Shown here: piece by piece, positions 26,856 to 35,675 of the stretch | Position numbering within the stretch: the stretch's first letter is position 1 | Layout: every line of letters begins with the position of its first letter | NCBI GenBank assembly: GCA_025966315.1 | Contig: JAOPUZ010000031.1 | Span: forward strand, 1 to 64,000 | From: Frankiales bacterium | Lineage (GTDB): Bacteria > Actinomycetota > Actinomycetes > Mycobacteriales > Jatrophihabitantaceae | Direction of reading: 5' to 3' | Length of the DNA stretch: 64,000 nucleotides | The notes under the pieces: generated by a model | Seen by the model: the letters and a program-made list of their open reading frames with translations, nothing else | What the model was told of the DNA's origin: nothing | Database searches by the model: none | Program-made: the position numbers and the translations under genes

Positions 26856-27530
26856 ATGGTGACCTTGGTGATCGACACGTCCGCCGCGGCCGTCATCGCG
26901 GGTGTCGTCGACCAATCCGGGGCGGTTCGGGTACTCGCGCAGGAGATCACTGTCGACGCTCGGCGGCACGGCGAACTGCTGAGCCCGTCGATCGCGGTCG
27001 CGTTGCGGCGTGCTGGCGCCCTCCGGTCCGAGGTGGCGGCCGTGGTCGTCGGCACCGGACCCGGTCCGTTCACGGGTTTGCGGGTGGGGCTGGTCACGGC
27101 GGCAGCGCTGGCCGACGCGCTCGCGGTACCGGTGTACGGGGTCTGCTCCCTCGACGCGATTGGCGGCGCGCGGCAAGCCGACGGCCCGATCCTGATCGTG
27201 ACCGACGCCCGCCGCAAAGAGGTCTACTGGGCCTACTACGAGCGCGGTGTCCGAAGGTTGGGGCCGGACGTCGACCGTCCCGAGGCAGTTGCCGATCGCT
27301 TCATGCCTGATCGCCCGGTCGTCGCGGGTGCGGGCCGCCACCTGTATCCGGACATGTTCGCCAGCTTCCCGCAGCCGGACGGCGACCCGCGCTACCCGAG
27401 TGTGGCCGGGCTGGCCGAGGCCGCCGACGAGCGGGTGCGGACCGGGGCGCCGTCCGAGACGCTCGTCCCGTTGTACCTGCGCCGCCCCGATGCCGTTGTG
27501 CCATCCGCGCGCAAGTCGGTCGTCCAGTGA
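26856..27530 (+). CDS. tsaB: tRNA t6A biosynthesis scaffold protein TsaB
   Basis: 224 residues of the ASKHA (actin-like) fold. VTLVIDTSAAAVIAGVVD, RRHGELLSPSI and VVVGTGPGPFTGLRVGLVTA are the conserved blocks. TsaB pairs with TsaD as an inactive paralogue that organises the t6A complex. ATG 26856, 65 nt after tsaE; the stop overlaps the rimI GTG (4 nt). Confidence 0.96.
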   Translation: MVTLVIDTSAAAVIAGVVDQSGAVRVLAQEITVDARRHGELLSPSIAVALRRAGALRSEVAAVVVGTGPGPFTGLRVGLVTAAALADALAVPVYGVCSLDAIGGARQADGPILIVTDARRKEVYWAYYERGVRRLGPDVDRPEAVADRFMPDRPVVAGAGRHLYPDMFASFPQPDGDPRYPSVAGLAEAADERVRTGAPSETLVPLYLRRPDAVVPSARKSVVQ

Positions 27531-27979
27531 GCGGCGTGCGGTTGCGGCCGATGGAAGAAGGCGACCTGGACACCCTCTACCCGTACGAGCAGCAGATGTT
27601 CGGCAGCGAGGCCTGGTCCAAGCTGTCCTACATCGAGGAACTGGCCGACCAGGACTACCGCTGCTACCTCGTGGCCGAGGATGCCGACGGCCAGGTGCTG
27701 GGCGATGGTGGCCTGATGACCATCGACGGCACCGCCCAGATCATGACGGTGGGCGTGGTTCCGCTCGCGCGCCGACGCGGAATCGGACGGCTCCTGGTGC
27801 GCGGACTGGTGAGCGAGGCGGTGAAACGCCGGGCCCGTGAGGTGTTGCTGGAGGTGCGCGACGACAACGATGCGGCTCGCACCCTGTACGAATCCGAGGG
27901 TTTCGAGGTCATCGGCACCCGGCGCGGCTATTACGAGCACGGCCGCGTCGATGCGTTGGTGATGCGCCGTGAGCTCTGA
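27527..27979 (+). CDS. rimI: Ribosomal protein S18 alanine N-acetyltransferase
   Basis: 150-residue GNAT protein: VRLRPMEEGDLDTLYPYEQQ, AQIMTVGVVPLARRRGIGRL (acetyl-CoA P-loop RRRGIG), EVRDDNDAARTLYESEGFEV and RRGYYEHGRVDALVMRREL with the C-terminal Tyr region of RimI. It sits after tsaB as in most actinobacteria. The next gene should be tsaD, but a short unrelated gene starts inside its 3' end instead. Confidence 0.93.
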   Translation: MSGVRLRPMEEGDLDTLYPYEQQMFGSEAWSKLSYIEELADQDYRCYLVAEDADGQVLGDGGLMTIDGTAQIMTVGVVPLARRRGIGRLLVRGLVSEAVKRRAREVLLEVRDDNDAARTLYESEGFEVIGTRRGYYEHGRVDALVMRREL

Positions 27980-28235
27980 TCGCGACGGCACAACCGGCCC
28001 GCTGACCACGATGTGGGAAGCCCGGGCCGCCGACGGCCGGTTGCCGGAACTACTCGAATGGGTGCGGCCCCGGGTGTCCGACGCGGCGCAGCTGTACCGC
28101 AGCCCTGGCGCGGATCCGAGGTTGGTGGTCATCGATCCGACGGCGACGGCCGGTCAACGCCTGGCCGGCGTACCGGCCGAACTGGTGGCTCGACCGCCGC
28201 ACAGCTGGGACTTCGAACCCGTACGCAACGATTGA
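27969..28235 (+). CDS. Hypothetical protein, 88 residues
   Basis: A small acidic protein starting at GTG 27969 inside the end of rimI (11-nt overlap). Visible features are TTMWEARAADGRLPELLEWV, a helix typical of small ABM-type (monooxygenase-like) ferredoxin-fold proteins, and a strand VVIDPTA. The C-terminus has PPHSWDFEPV. I do not recognise a family with confidence; context suggests co-expression with tsaB-rimI. Confidence 0.6.
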   Translation: MSSDRDGTTGPLTTMWEARAADGRLPELLEWVRPRVSDAAQLYRSPGADPRLVVIDPTATAGQRLAGVPAELVARPPHSWDFEPVRND

Positions 28236-28253
28236 CCGGTCCCGGAACATCTG

Positions 28254-28805
28254 ATGGACGTGCAGGCCGCGACGCTGGACGAGCGCTTCGCCATGTTCGT
28301 GCGCTCGCACACCGACGCGCTCCTGCGCAGCGCCTACTTGCTGACCCGGGACGGGCCGGCGGCGGAGGAGCTCGTGCAGGACACGCTGGTGTGGCTTTAC
28401 CCGCGGTGGAACCAGGTCGAACTGGCCAGCCATCAGCTCGCCTACGTCCGCAAGTCGGTGGTGAACCGGTTTCTGGCCGGGCGGCGGCGGATGTCGTCCA
28501 CGGAGGTGCCGTTCGACGAGGTACAGCAACGCGGGGTGGACGGGCGGTCGATCCGGTCCGACGAGACCGGCCAGGTCGACGAGCGGTTGCTGTTGTGGGG
28601 TGCCATGGGCGCGCTGTCGGAACGGCAACGGGCCGCGGTCGTGCTGCGGTTCTTCCACGACCTGGCCGACGCCGAGGTGGCCGAGATGCTGGATTGCCGC
28701 GTCGGCACCGTGCGCAGCCTGATCAGCCGGTCACTGAGCACGCTGCGCGAGACCGGTGACTTCGCCGACGACGGTGGTTCGACGTACCTGAGGGAGGTGC
28801 AATGA
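28254..28805 (+). CDS. ECF RNA polymerase sigma factor, SigE-like
   Basis: 183 residues. Region 2 is at residues 12-85 (FVRSHTDALLRSAYLLTRDG, AEELVQDTLVWLYPRW, YVRKSVVNRFLAGRRR). Region 4 is at about residues 115-170 (GALSERQRAAVVLRFFHDLA, EVAEMLDCRVGTVRSLISRS). This is the actinobacterial SigE-family ECF type usually followed by a membrane partner. The next gene starts within its stop codon (ATGA), which supports a sigma/anti-sigma pair. ATG 28254 has only a weak ribosome-binding site. Confidence 0.92.
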   Translation: MDVQAATLDERFAMFVRSHTDALLRSAYLLTRDGPAAEELVQDTLVWLYPRWNQVELASHQLAYVRKSVVNRFLAGRRRMSSTEVPFDEVQQRGVDGRSIRSDETGQVDERLLLWGAMGALSERQRAAVVLRFFHDLADAEVAEMLDCRVGTVRSLISRSLSTLRETGDFADDGGSTYLREVQ

Positions 28806-29707
28806 AGCGAACGCTGGCCGATGAGCTGCATTCGACGCTGCTGGAACGCTCGCTCCAGGCGCCCGGCCCGGCCGACACGATCGCGGCGGTGCTGGCCCGT
28901 ACCGCGGAGCTGTCGATCGAACCGATCGAACCGATCGACTCGCTCGATTCCGGCGGCGGCGATTCTGGCCGCGACTGGGACTCAGGCGACCGCGATTCTG
29001 GCCGCGACTGGGATTCAGGCGACCGCGATTCTGGACGGGACCGCGATTTCGGCGACCGGGATTCCGCGGCACCCCGCTCGCGCGGCCGGCGGCTGGTTTC
29101 CTCGCTGCGCCGCCGCCCGCTGTACGCCCTGGTCGGGGTGGCCGCGGCCCTGGCCATCGGCAACGGGGTGGTCCTGTTGCAGTCACATCACGACGACGGC
29201 CAGAACTCGGCGGCCACCTCGGCGGGGGCGGCGGGCTCGAGTGGCGACCTCCAAGGGCAGGCGCCGGCGGTTGGAAGCCCACCGGCCGCCGGAGAAGCGG
29301 CTGGCATCGCGAACTGCACGGCGGCCGATCTCGGGGGCACGGCGCCCGCGCAGCTGCAGAGCCGGCCGGCAGGCGCCACCATCACGATCACGAATCGCGG
29401 CCGCGTTGCGTGCGCGATCCGCGGCCTCGCCGTACTGACGCCCGAGATCGGCGGCCAACCCGTCCACTCCCCGTCCCCGGCGTCGTCTGCCTTCCAGGCG
29501 CCGGTCGTTCCAGCGGTTGTGGTGCTCGCTCCTGGTTCATCCGCAAGTGCGCCGGTGACCGCCGTCGGCAAAGCTGCGGACGCATCGGACGGTGGCTGTG
29601 CCATCAGCGATCACCTTCGGATCGAGCTGCCCAACATTGCCGCACCGGTCGTGGCACCGGCCAGATTGCCCAGTTGCGGACTGCGAGTAGGCCCGTTCGC
29701 CCAGTGA
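28802..29707 (+). CDS. DUF4232 transmembrane protein, candidate anti-sigma factor
   Basis: 301 residues. N-terminal cytoplasmic part (about 1-100) ends in Asp/Arg repeats of the type SGRDWDSGDRD. One membrane segment follows near residues 104-124 (LYALVGVAAALAIGNGVVLL). Then comes an Ala/Gly/Ser linker and an extracellular DUF4232 domain (CTAADLGGTAPAQLQSRPAG, NRGRVACAIRGLAVLTPEIG, SCGLRVGPF) with paired cysteines. The overlap with the sigma gene (ATGA) and the inside-out layout suggest an anti-sigma role, but no ZAS zinc motif is visible, so this is inference. Confidence 0.7.
   Translation: MKRTLADELHSTLLERSLQAPGPADTIAAVLARTAELSIEPIEPIDSLDSGGGDSGRDWDSGDRDSGRDWDSGDRDSGRDRDFGDRDSAAPRSRGRRLVSSLRRRPLYALVGVAAALAIGNGVVLLQSHHDDGQNSAATSAGAAGSSGDLQGQAPAVGSPPAAGEAAGIANCTAADLGGTAPAQLQSRPAGATITITNRGRVACAIRGLAVLTPEIGGQPVHSPSPASSAFQAPVVPAVVVLAPGSSASAPVTAVGKAADASDGGCAISDHLRIELPNIAAPVVAPARLPSCGLRVGPFAQ
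28961..29059 (+). repeat. 33-bp tandem repeat inside the DUF4232 gene
   Basis: Two near-identical 33-bp units (28961-28993, 28994-29026, one difference) and a diverged third (29027-29059). They encode DSGRDWDSGDR in frame, immediately before the membrane segment. Confidence 0.92.
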
Positions 29708-29749
29708 CGTTTCGGTCCCGGTGGCGTTCAATGATGCCTGGAGGCCGCA

Positions 29750-30724
29750 GTGATATCGACGAACCGGGTGATGCTAGCGATCGCGGCGGCAGTGCTCGTG
29801 GTGGGCGGGGTGGCGACGGTGAATTCGCGCCGAGCGCACAGATATCAGGCCGAGCAGCGGCTGGAATCGTCGGCCATTCCACACGCCCCGGTGGCCGACA
29901 ATTCCTTTGCTTGTACCGACGATCCGGGTTTCACGGCCCGCCTCGGCGCGTCGGTCACGATCAAGCCCGCCGGGCGGCCCGTCCAGACCATCACCGAATG
30001 GCATTGTGTCGACCTGGCCGGCAACCGGGAAAACAGCACGGTGCTGGCGACCGAACCGACCGCGACCGGCTATCGAATGGTGAGCGTATTGCTGAAACCC
30101 GACGATGACCTGCATGTCGACGGGCTGAAGCTGGCGGGTACGGACGCGCTGACCATCAGCGGCACGTACTGGGGTCCGCTGCCCGCTCCGGGCCTGCCGG
30201 GCTGGCGGCTGACCGGCGGCCTGGTCGAGCGCCGGGCCCAGCTGCAGAACGGCGGCGCCGGGTACGTCGTGGCGGCGATGCACCCGATCGCCAAGCCCTG
30301 CATCATTCCGAATCTGGACGTCACGCTGGATCCCGGCCCGGGCGACCCGGACACCTCCTGGTTGCTGGAATTCCGCAATCACGCCACTTCCCCCTGCGCG
30401 ATGGCGGGTTATCCCACGGTGTATCCGCAGAATCGGGGCGCGATGATTTCGCGGTCCTGGCCCACGCGGGCGGGACAGTACGGGGGTGTGGCCGGGACGC
30501 TCACCCTGCCCACGGTGCTGTTACAGCCGGGTGAGTCGGCCAGCGCGCTGCTCGAACCGGACCGCGCTGAGCAGCCGGTCAGCGCGGGCACCTGCACCGC
30601 GGATCAGCTCTCGATCGGGTTCCCCGTCGACGATTCCAGGCCGGCCGTGCTGCCGGTCAAGCTCAGGTGGTGCAATCCCGAAATTCACCCGATCGTGCCG
30701 GGAACATCGGGCTCGCTGTCCTGA
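29750..30724 (+). CDS. Exported DUF4232 protein
   Basis: 324 residues from GTG 29750. Residues 7-24 (VMLAIAAAVLVVGGVATV) form a signal anchor. The C-terminal half has the DUF4232 pattern: CIIPNLDVTLDPGPGDPDTS, NHATSPCAMAGYPTVYPQNR, LLQPGESASALLEPDRAEQP and CTADQLSIGFPVDDSRPAVL. Domain function is unknown. It follows the sigma/DUF4232 pair at 42 nt and is probably co-transcribed. Its end overlaps the convergent methyltransferase gene by 40 bp. Confidence 0.8.
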   Translation: MISTNRVMLAIAAAVLVVGGVATVNSRRAHRYQAEQRLESSAIPHAPVADNSFACTDDPGFTARLGASVTIKPAGRPVQTITEWHCVDLAGNRENSTVLATEPTATGYRMVSVLLKPDDDLHVDGLKLAGTDALTISGTYWGPLPAPGLPGWRLTGGLVERRAQLQNGGAGYVVAAMHPIAKPCIIPNLDVTLDPGPGDPDTSWLLEFRNHATSPCAMAGYPTVYPQNRGAMISRSWPTRAGQYGGVAGTLTLPTVLLQPGESASALLEPDRAEQPVSAGTCTADQLSIGFPVDDSRPAVLPVKLRWCNPEIHPIVPGTSGSLS

Positions 30725-31980
30725 ACCGGGTCGGCCTGCAGCTCGATCGGCTGCGCGAGAATGGCCAGCCGGCGATGGCCGACGCGAGCGAGCAATACGG
30801 TGATCGACTCGGTGCCGGCCAGGTTGAGCCGCCGTCGCAGCACGGCTGGATCGATGTCGACCCCGCGCTTCTTGATCTCCGCGATGCCGATCTGGCGGCG
30901 GCGCAGCTCCGTGGCCAGCCGCTTGACCGAATAGTCGAGCACGTCGAGGACCCGGTAACCCCGGGCCATCGAGGCGTCGCCGTCGGCCAGCCGCCCGTCC
31001 GCGGTGAGGTAGGCCAGGTGCTCGTCCAACCGCCGACCCCCGGGCAGCCGCGCCGCCAGCTGCTGCACCAATCCGGCGCGGATGATCGCGCCGTCCGGTT
31101 CATAGACGTAATCGCCGAGCGCCCCGACCGCGCTCTGGGCCGGGTCGGTATCGGTGAGCTGCCGGGCGGAGGGCAGCATCGTGGCCCGGCGCCGGACCGG
31201 GGACGGTGCGGATACGGCAGAGCCGGCAGAGCTGGCAGAGCCGGTCGAGGCGGCGTACTCGGCGAAGGCCGCCGACCACAGCACGGTCTCTTTCACGCCG
31301 TGCCGATAGGACACCCACTCGGCCTCGACGCCGTCCGGGATCAGCCCATGGTCCAGACCAGGCGCCAATTTGGCCGCGCTCCACGGCGATTCGGCCAGCA
31401 CCAGGCGTACGAAGTCATAGCTGGGGGAGTACGCCGCCGGGTCGAAGTGGCGTACCTGGCCGGTGCGCCGGGCCGGATCGAGGAAGACCGCGGCGGCCGC
31501 TTGCCAGTGGGCGTCCTCGGCCGCTCCGACGGAGACGTCCACGCCCGGGAAACCAGCCAGGTTGGCGCGGGCCAGCTCGACCGTGGCCGGGTCGCGGTCC
31601 ACGCCGTGCCCGGCCAGCCCGGCGCGGGCAAAGGCCAGCAGGTCGCCGCCGATCCCGCAGCAGAGATCGAGGACGGGGCCGGCCGCGGCCGGCGGACGGG
31701 CGGCAAAGCGGGCCGCCCGGTGATCGGCGACCTCGGTCCGGCTGGCCTGTTCCAGGCCGGCGACGGTGAAGAACATCCGCTCCGCGGCCGGCCCGAACTT
31801 GTCCTGGGCGCGCGCCCGTAGCACGCTCTGGGACAGCGCCAGGGTGGCGAGTTCGGGCTCGAGCAGCGCCCGGAGCCGGCCGGCCCGCCGGACCGGATCG
31901 GTCTCGGTAATGGAGCGAGCGACGGTGATCGCCCGCTCCAGTTCGTCCCGTCCGGCGGCCGTCTTCAGGTCGGGTTGCAC
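30685..31980 (-). CDS. Class I SAM methyltransferase with THUMP-like domain
   Basis: 431 residues from GTG 31980. SAM-binding motif I VLDLCCGIGGDLLAFARAG at about residue 103, motif II GHGVDRDPATVELARANL, then AVFLDPARR in the catalytic position. The C-terminal half (RRLDEHLAYLTADGRLADG, RRRQIGIAEIKKRGVDIDPA) is the THUMP-like domain of actinobacterial proteins. An RNA substrate is likely but unproven. It is divergent from groES across the CIRCE region. Confidence 0.88.
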   Translation of the reverse strand: MQPDLKTAAGRDELERAITVARSITETDPVRRAGRLRALLEPELATLALSQSVLRARAQDKFGPAAERMFFTVAGLEQASRTEVADHRAARFAARPPAAAGPVLDLCCGIGGDLLAFARAGLAGHGVDRDPATVELARANLAGFPGVDVSVGAAEDAHWQAAAAVFLDPARRTGQVRHFDPAAYSPSYDFVRLVLAESPWSAAKLAPGLDHGLIPDGVEAEWVSYRHGVKETVLWSAAFAEYAASTGSASSAGSAVSAPSPVRRRATMLPSARQLTDTDPAQSAVGALGDYVYEPDGAIIRAGLVQQLAARLPGGRRLDEHLAYLTADGRLADGDASMARGYRVLDVLDYSVKRLATELRRRQIGIAEIKKRGVDIDPAVLRRRLNLAGTESITVLLARVGHRRLAILAQPIELQADPVQDSEPDVPGTIG

Positions 31981-32019
31981 CGACTCAGTGTGCGGTACGT
32001 TGCGACCCGGTGTTGAGCG

Positions 32020-32046
32020 TTGGCACTCTCGGAGCTAGAGTGCTAG
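32020..32046. promoter_or_regulatory. CIRCE operator of groES-groEL
   Basis: TTGGCACTC-N9-GAGTGCTAG matches the CIRCE consensus TTAGCACTC-N9-GAGTGCTAA at all but two bases. HrcA binds CIRCE and represses chaperone genes until heat shock. It lies about 190 bp upstream of groES. Confidence 0.95.
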
Positions 32047-32236
32047 TTGAGGACCTCGATCGACCCCCGCGACGGCGATCGCTGGACCTCATGCTCGTAG
32101 CTCCACCAAGCCTCATGCTCGTAGCTCCGCCAAGATCAACCAGCTGAACCAGGCTCGAACAAGCTTTATCAGCAAGCAGATTCACCAAACCCTGACCTCT
32201 GTTCATTACCGGAAGACCCCAGGAGGGGAGCTGATC

Positions 32237-32542
32237 GTGACCGCAACCAAGGTCAACATCAAGCCGCTCGAGGACCGCATTGTCGTGCAGGCGCTCGAGG
32301 CCGAGACCACCACCGCGTCCGGCATCGTCATCCCGGATACGGCCAAAGAGAAGCCGCAAGAGGGCACTGTCCTCGCTGTCGGCCCAGGTCGCATTGACGA
32401 CAAGGGCAACCGCGTCCCGATCGACGTCAGCGAAGGCGACGTCGTGCTGTACTCGAAGTACGGCGGCACCGAGGTCAAGTACGCCGGCCAGGAATACCTG
32501 GTGCTCTCGGCGCGCGACGTCCTCGCAATCATCGTCAAGTAA
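32237..32542 (+). CDS. groES: Co-chaperonin GroES
   Basis: 101 residues from GTG 32237, with AGGAGGGGAG upstream. [20 protein letters not shown], the mobile loop [20 protein letters not shown] and [20 protein letters not shown] are canonical. It caps the GroEL ring. CIRCE-controlled; a hairpin separates it from groEL. Confidence 0.98.
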   Translation: MTATKVNIKPLEDRIVVQALEAETTTASGIVIPDTAKEKPQEGTVLAVGPGRIDDKGNRVPIDVSEGDVVLYSKYGGTEVKYAGQEYLVLSARDVLAIIVK

Positions 32543-32560
32543 CAAAGCGCCTTTATCGAG

Positions 32561-34275
<1,715 letters not shown>

Positions 34276-34322
34276 TGCGGGATCGGCCGGGTAGCTCTCG
34301 GCCGTCAGCTCGTCAGTACAAG

Positions 34323-34364
34323 GAACTCCCTGCTCGCGTCGTCCGCAACGCGAGCAGGGAGTTC
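34323..34364. terminator. Bidirectional terminator between groEL1 and whiB
   Basis: GAACTCCCTGCTCGCGT (34323-34339) and its exact complement ACGCGAGCAGGGAGTTC (34348-34364), 17 bp with an 8-nt loop. It serves both convergent genes. Confidence 0.85.
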
Positions 34365-34380
34365 GTCTTGGTCGGGACGG

Positions 34381-34665
34381 TCAGACCGCGGGGTGCAGGC
34401 GAATCAGCTGCACCCGTTCCTCGGTGGATTTGCCGCCCCATACCCCGTACGGCTCGCGGGTGGCCAGCGCCCAGTTGAGGCAGGCTTCGGCCACCGTACA
34501 GCCCGCGCACACCCGCTTGGCGGCCTGCTCGCGGCGGGTTCGGGATGGCCCGCGCTCGTTCTCGGGGTGGAAGAACGTGGCTGAATCAAGTCCCCGGCAG
34601 GCGCCTCGTGTCTGCCATTCCCAGTCGCCTGCGCGGGGCACAGGCAAACGCGATACGTCCGCCAT
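34381..34665 (-). CDS. whiB3: WhiB-family iron-sulfur regulator (WhiB3-like)
   Basis: 94 residues. Four cluster ligands Cys23, Cys53, Cys56 and Cys62 (GACRG, VCAGCTVAEAC), the G-V-W-G-G turn (EPYGVWGGKS) and FFHPENERG. WhiB proteins bind 4Fe-4S and regulate with the primary sigma factor. The WNWQ-like WEWQTRGACRGLDSATFFHP and the position next to groEL1 match mycobacterial WhiB3. An AGGGAGG site precedes the ATG. The 257-bp AT-richer upstream stretch (34666-34922) holds its promoter; no gene is seen there. Confidence 0.93.
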   Translation of the reverse strand: MADVSRLPVPRAGDWEWQTRGACRGLDSATFFHPENERGPSRTRREQAAKRVCAGCTVAEACLNWALATREPYGVWGGKSTEERVQLIRLHPAV

Positions 34666-34922
34666 CCAGACCTCCCTAGTCAGCCCCCGAAACAGTCAGC
34701 ACGTCTCTATCGGGGCTCAACGACTAAATGGGCAGCAGGTAACGCAACGTAGTCACGCAAGTAATTATGCGAACAGAAATTAGCATCGGGCCAAGCGGAA
34801 AATTGGCTCCGGTCCGACCGGTTACGCACTAGTGCGGGGCGCCCGAACGATCGGACGGATCGGGCCCGGTTTCCGAAATAATGCCGGGCCAGAATTGCCG
34901 CGACAATGCCGCGACGGGCAGC

Positions 34923-35318
34923 TCAGCGGTGGTGGGAGGCCAAGGCGTCGGTGAAGCCGCGCGCGTAATCCCAGGTGACGTAGGACTCGGGACGGGGTTC
35001 GGCGGCAGGCTCGTGAATGCCGGTACGGCCGTTGCCGAGCAGGCTGCGCAAGTTGGCCGACATGAGCGCCCACGAAAAGAAATGCTGCTCGCCGCAATCG
35101 CCGCAGTCGACCACGATGCCCAGAATCCCGTGCGGGGTCAGGGCAATCTCGAATTCCTCCAGCTCGGCCAGATCCTCCGCTATCTCACGGCGATCGGTGT
35201 CGGTGAGCGGCTCGACCGGGTCCAGATCGTCCAAGAGGTCGGACGGGTCGGACGGGTCGTCCAGGAACGGATCGAGCGGGCCACCGTCGGAGTCCCAGAG
35301 TGGATCGTGGTGCGTCAC
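34923..35318 (-). CDS. DUF5319 family protein
   Basis: 131-residue acidic protein: MTHHDPLWDSDGGPLDPFLD, REIAEDLAELEEFEIALTPH, GILGIVVDCGDCGEQHFFSW (a CxxC pair) and TWDYARGFTDALASHHR. This small family is conserved in actinobacteria between whiB3/sigD and guaB (Rv3412 in M. tuberculosis). Its function is unknown; the CxxC and nearby His could bind metal. Confidence 0.85.
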   Translation of the reverse strand: MTHHDPLWDSDGGPLDPFLDDPSDPSDLLDDLDPVEPLTDTDRREIAEDLAELEEFEIALTPHGILGIVVDCGDCGEQHFFSWALMSANLRSLLGNGRTGIHEPAAEPRPESYVTWDYARGFTDALASHHR

Positions 35319-35386
35319 CCCCTAACGGTAACGCCCAAACGGTGAACTTCACCAACACCGGTCTTGCAATGACCCCGCGATTACCC

Positions 35387-35529
35387 CCAGACCATGCCCA
35401 GACCACCTCCAGACCCGTCCCGGACGACCGCCAGACCATGCCAAGACCACCTCCAGACCACCTCCAGACCAGTCCCGGACGACCGCCAGACCATGCCCAG
35501 ACCACCTCCAGACGAGTCCCGGACGACCG
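35387..35529. repeat. Three tandem copies of a 44-bp minisatellite
   Basis: Units at 35387-35430, 35431-35485 and 35486-35529, each beginning CCAGACCATGCC and ending TCCCGGACGACCG. The middle copy has an extra 11 bp. Internally the units carry shorter CCAGACCACCT sub-repeats. They fill most of the 357-bp gap 35319-35675, in which I see no gene. Confidence 0.92.
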
Positions 35530-35590
35530 CCAGCCCGCCTTTAGACCAGCGCCAGAGCATGGCCCGAGGGCGCCCGACCGGCCCAGAACG

Positions 35591-35632
35591 ACGTCGCCCG
35601 GTTACGCGGACTTGCGCGTAACCGGGCGACGT
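35591..35632. terminator. 18-bp perfect hairpin after the ABC exporter
   Basis: ACGTCGCCCGGTTACGCG (35591-35608) and its exact complement (35615-35632) around a 6-nt loop. It lies 43 bp beyond the end of the minus-strand ABC permease gene, so a terminator is likely; no T-run follows. Confidence 0.75.
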
Positions 35633-35675
35633 TGGTGCTGTTCAGATCGACCGTGACGAGCGCCGGTCCGGTGAA

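Noticed and set aside
35387-35529. CRISPR array
   Set aside because: Units are contiguous with no unique spacers of constant length and no cas genes nearby.
35300-35656. Open frame through the 44-bp repeats encoding Pro/Arg-rich peptides
   Set aside because: The frame exists only because the repeat has no stop codon. There is no start signal or conserved sequence.
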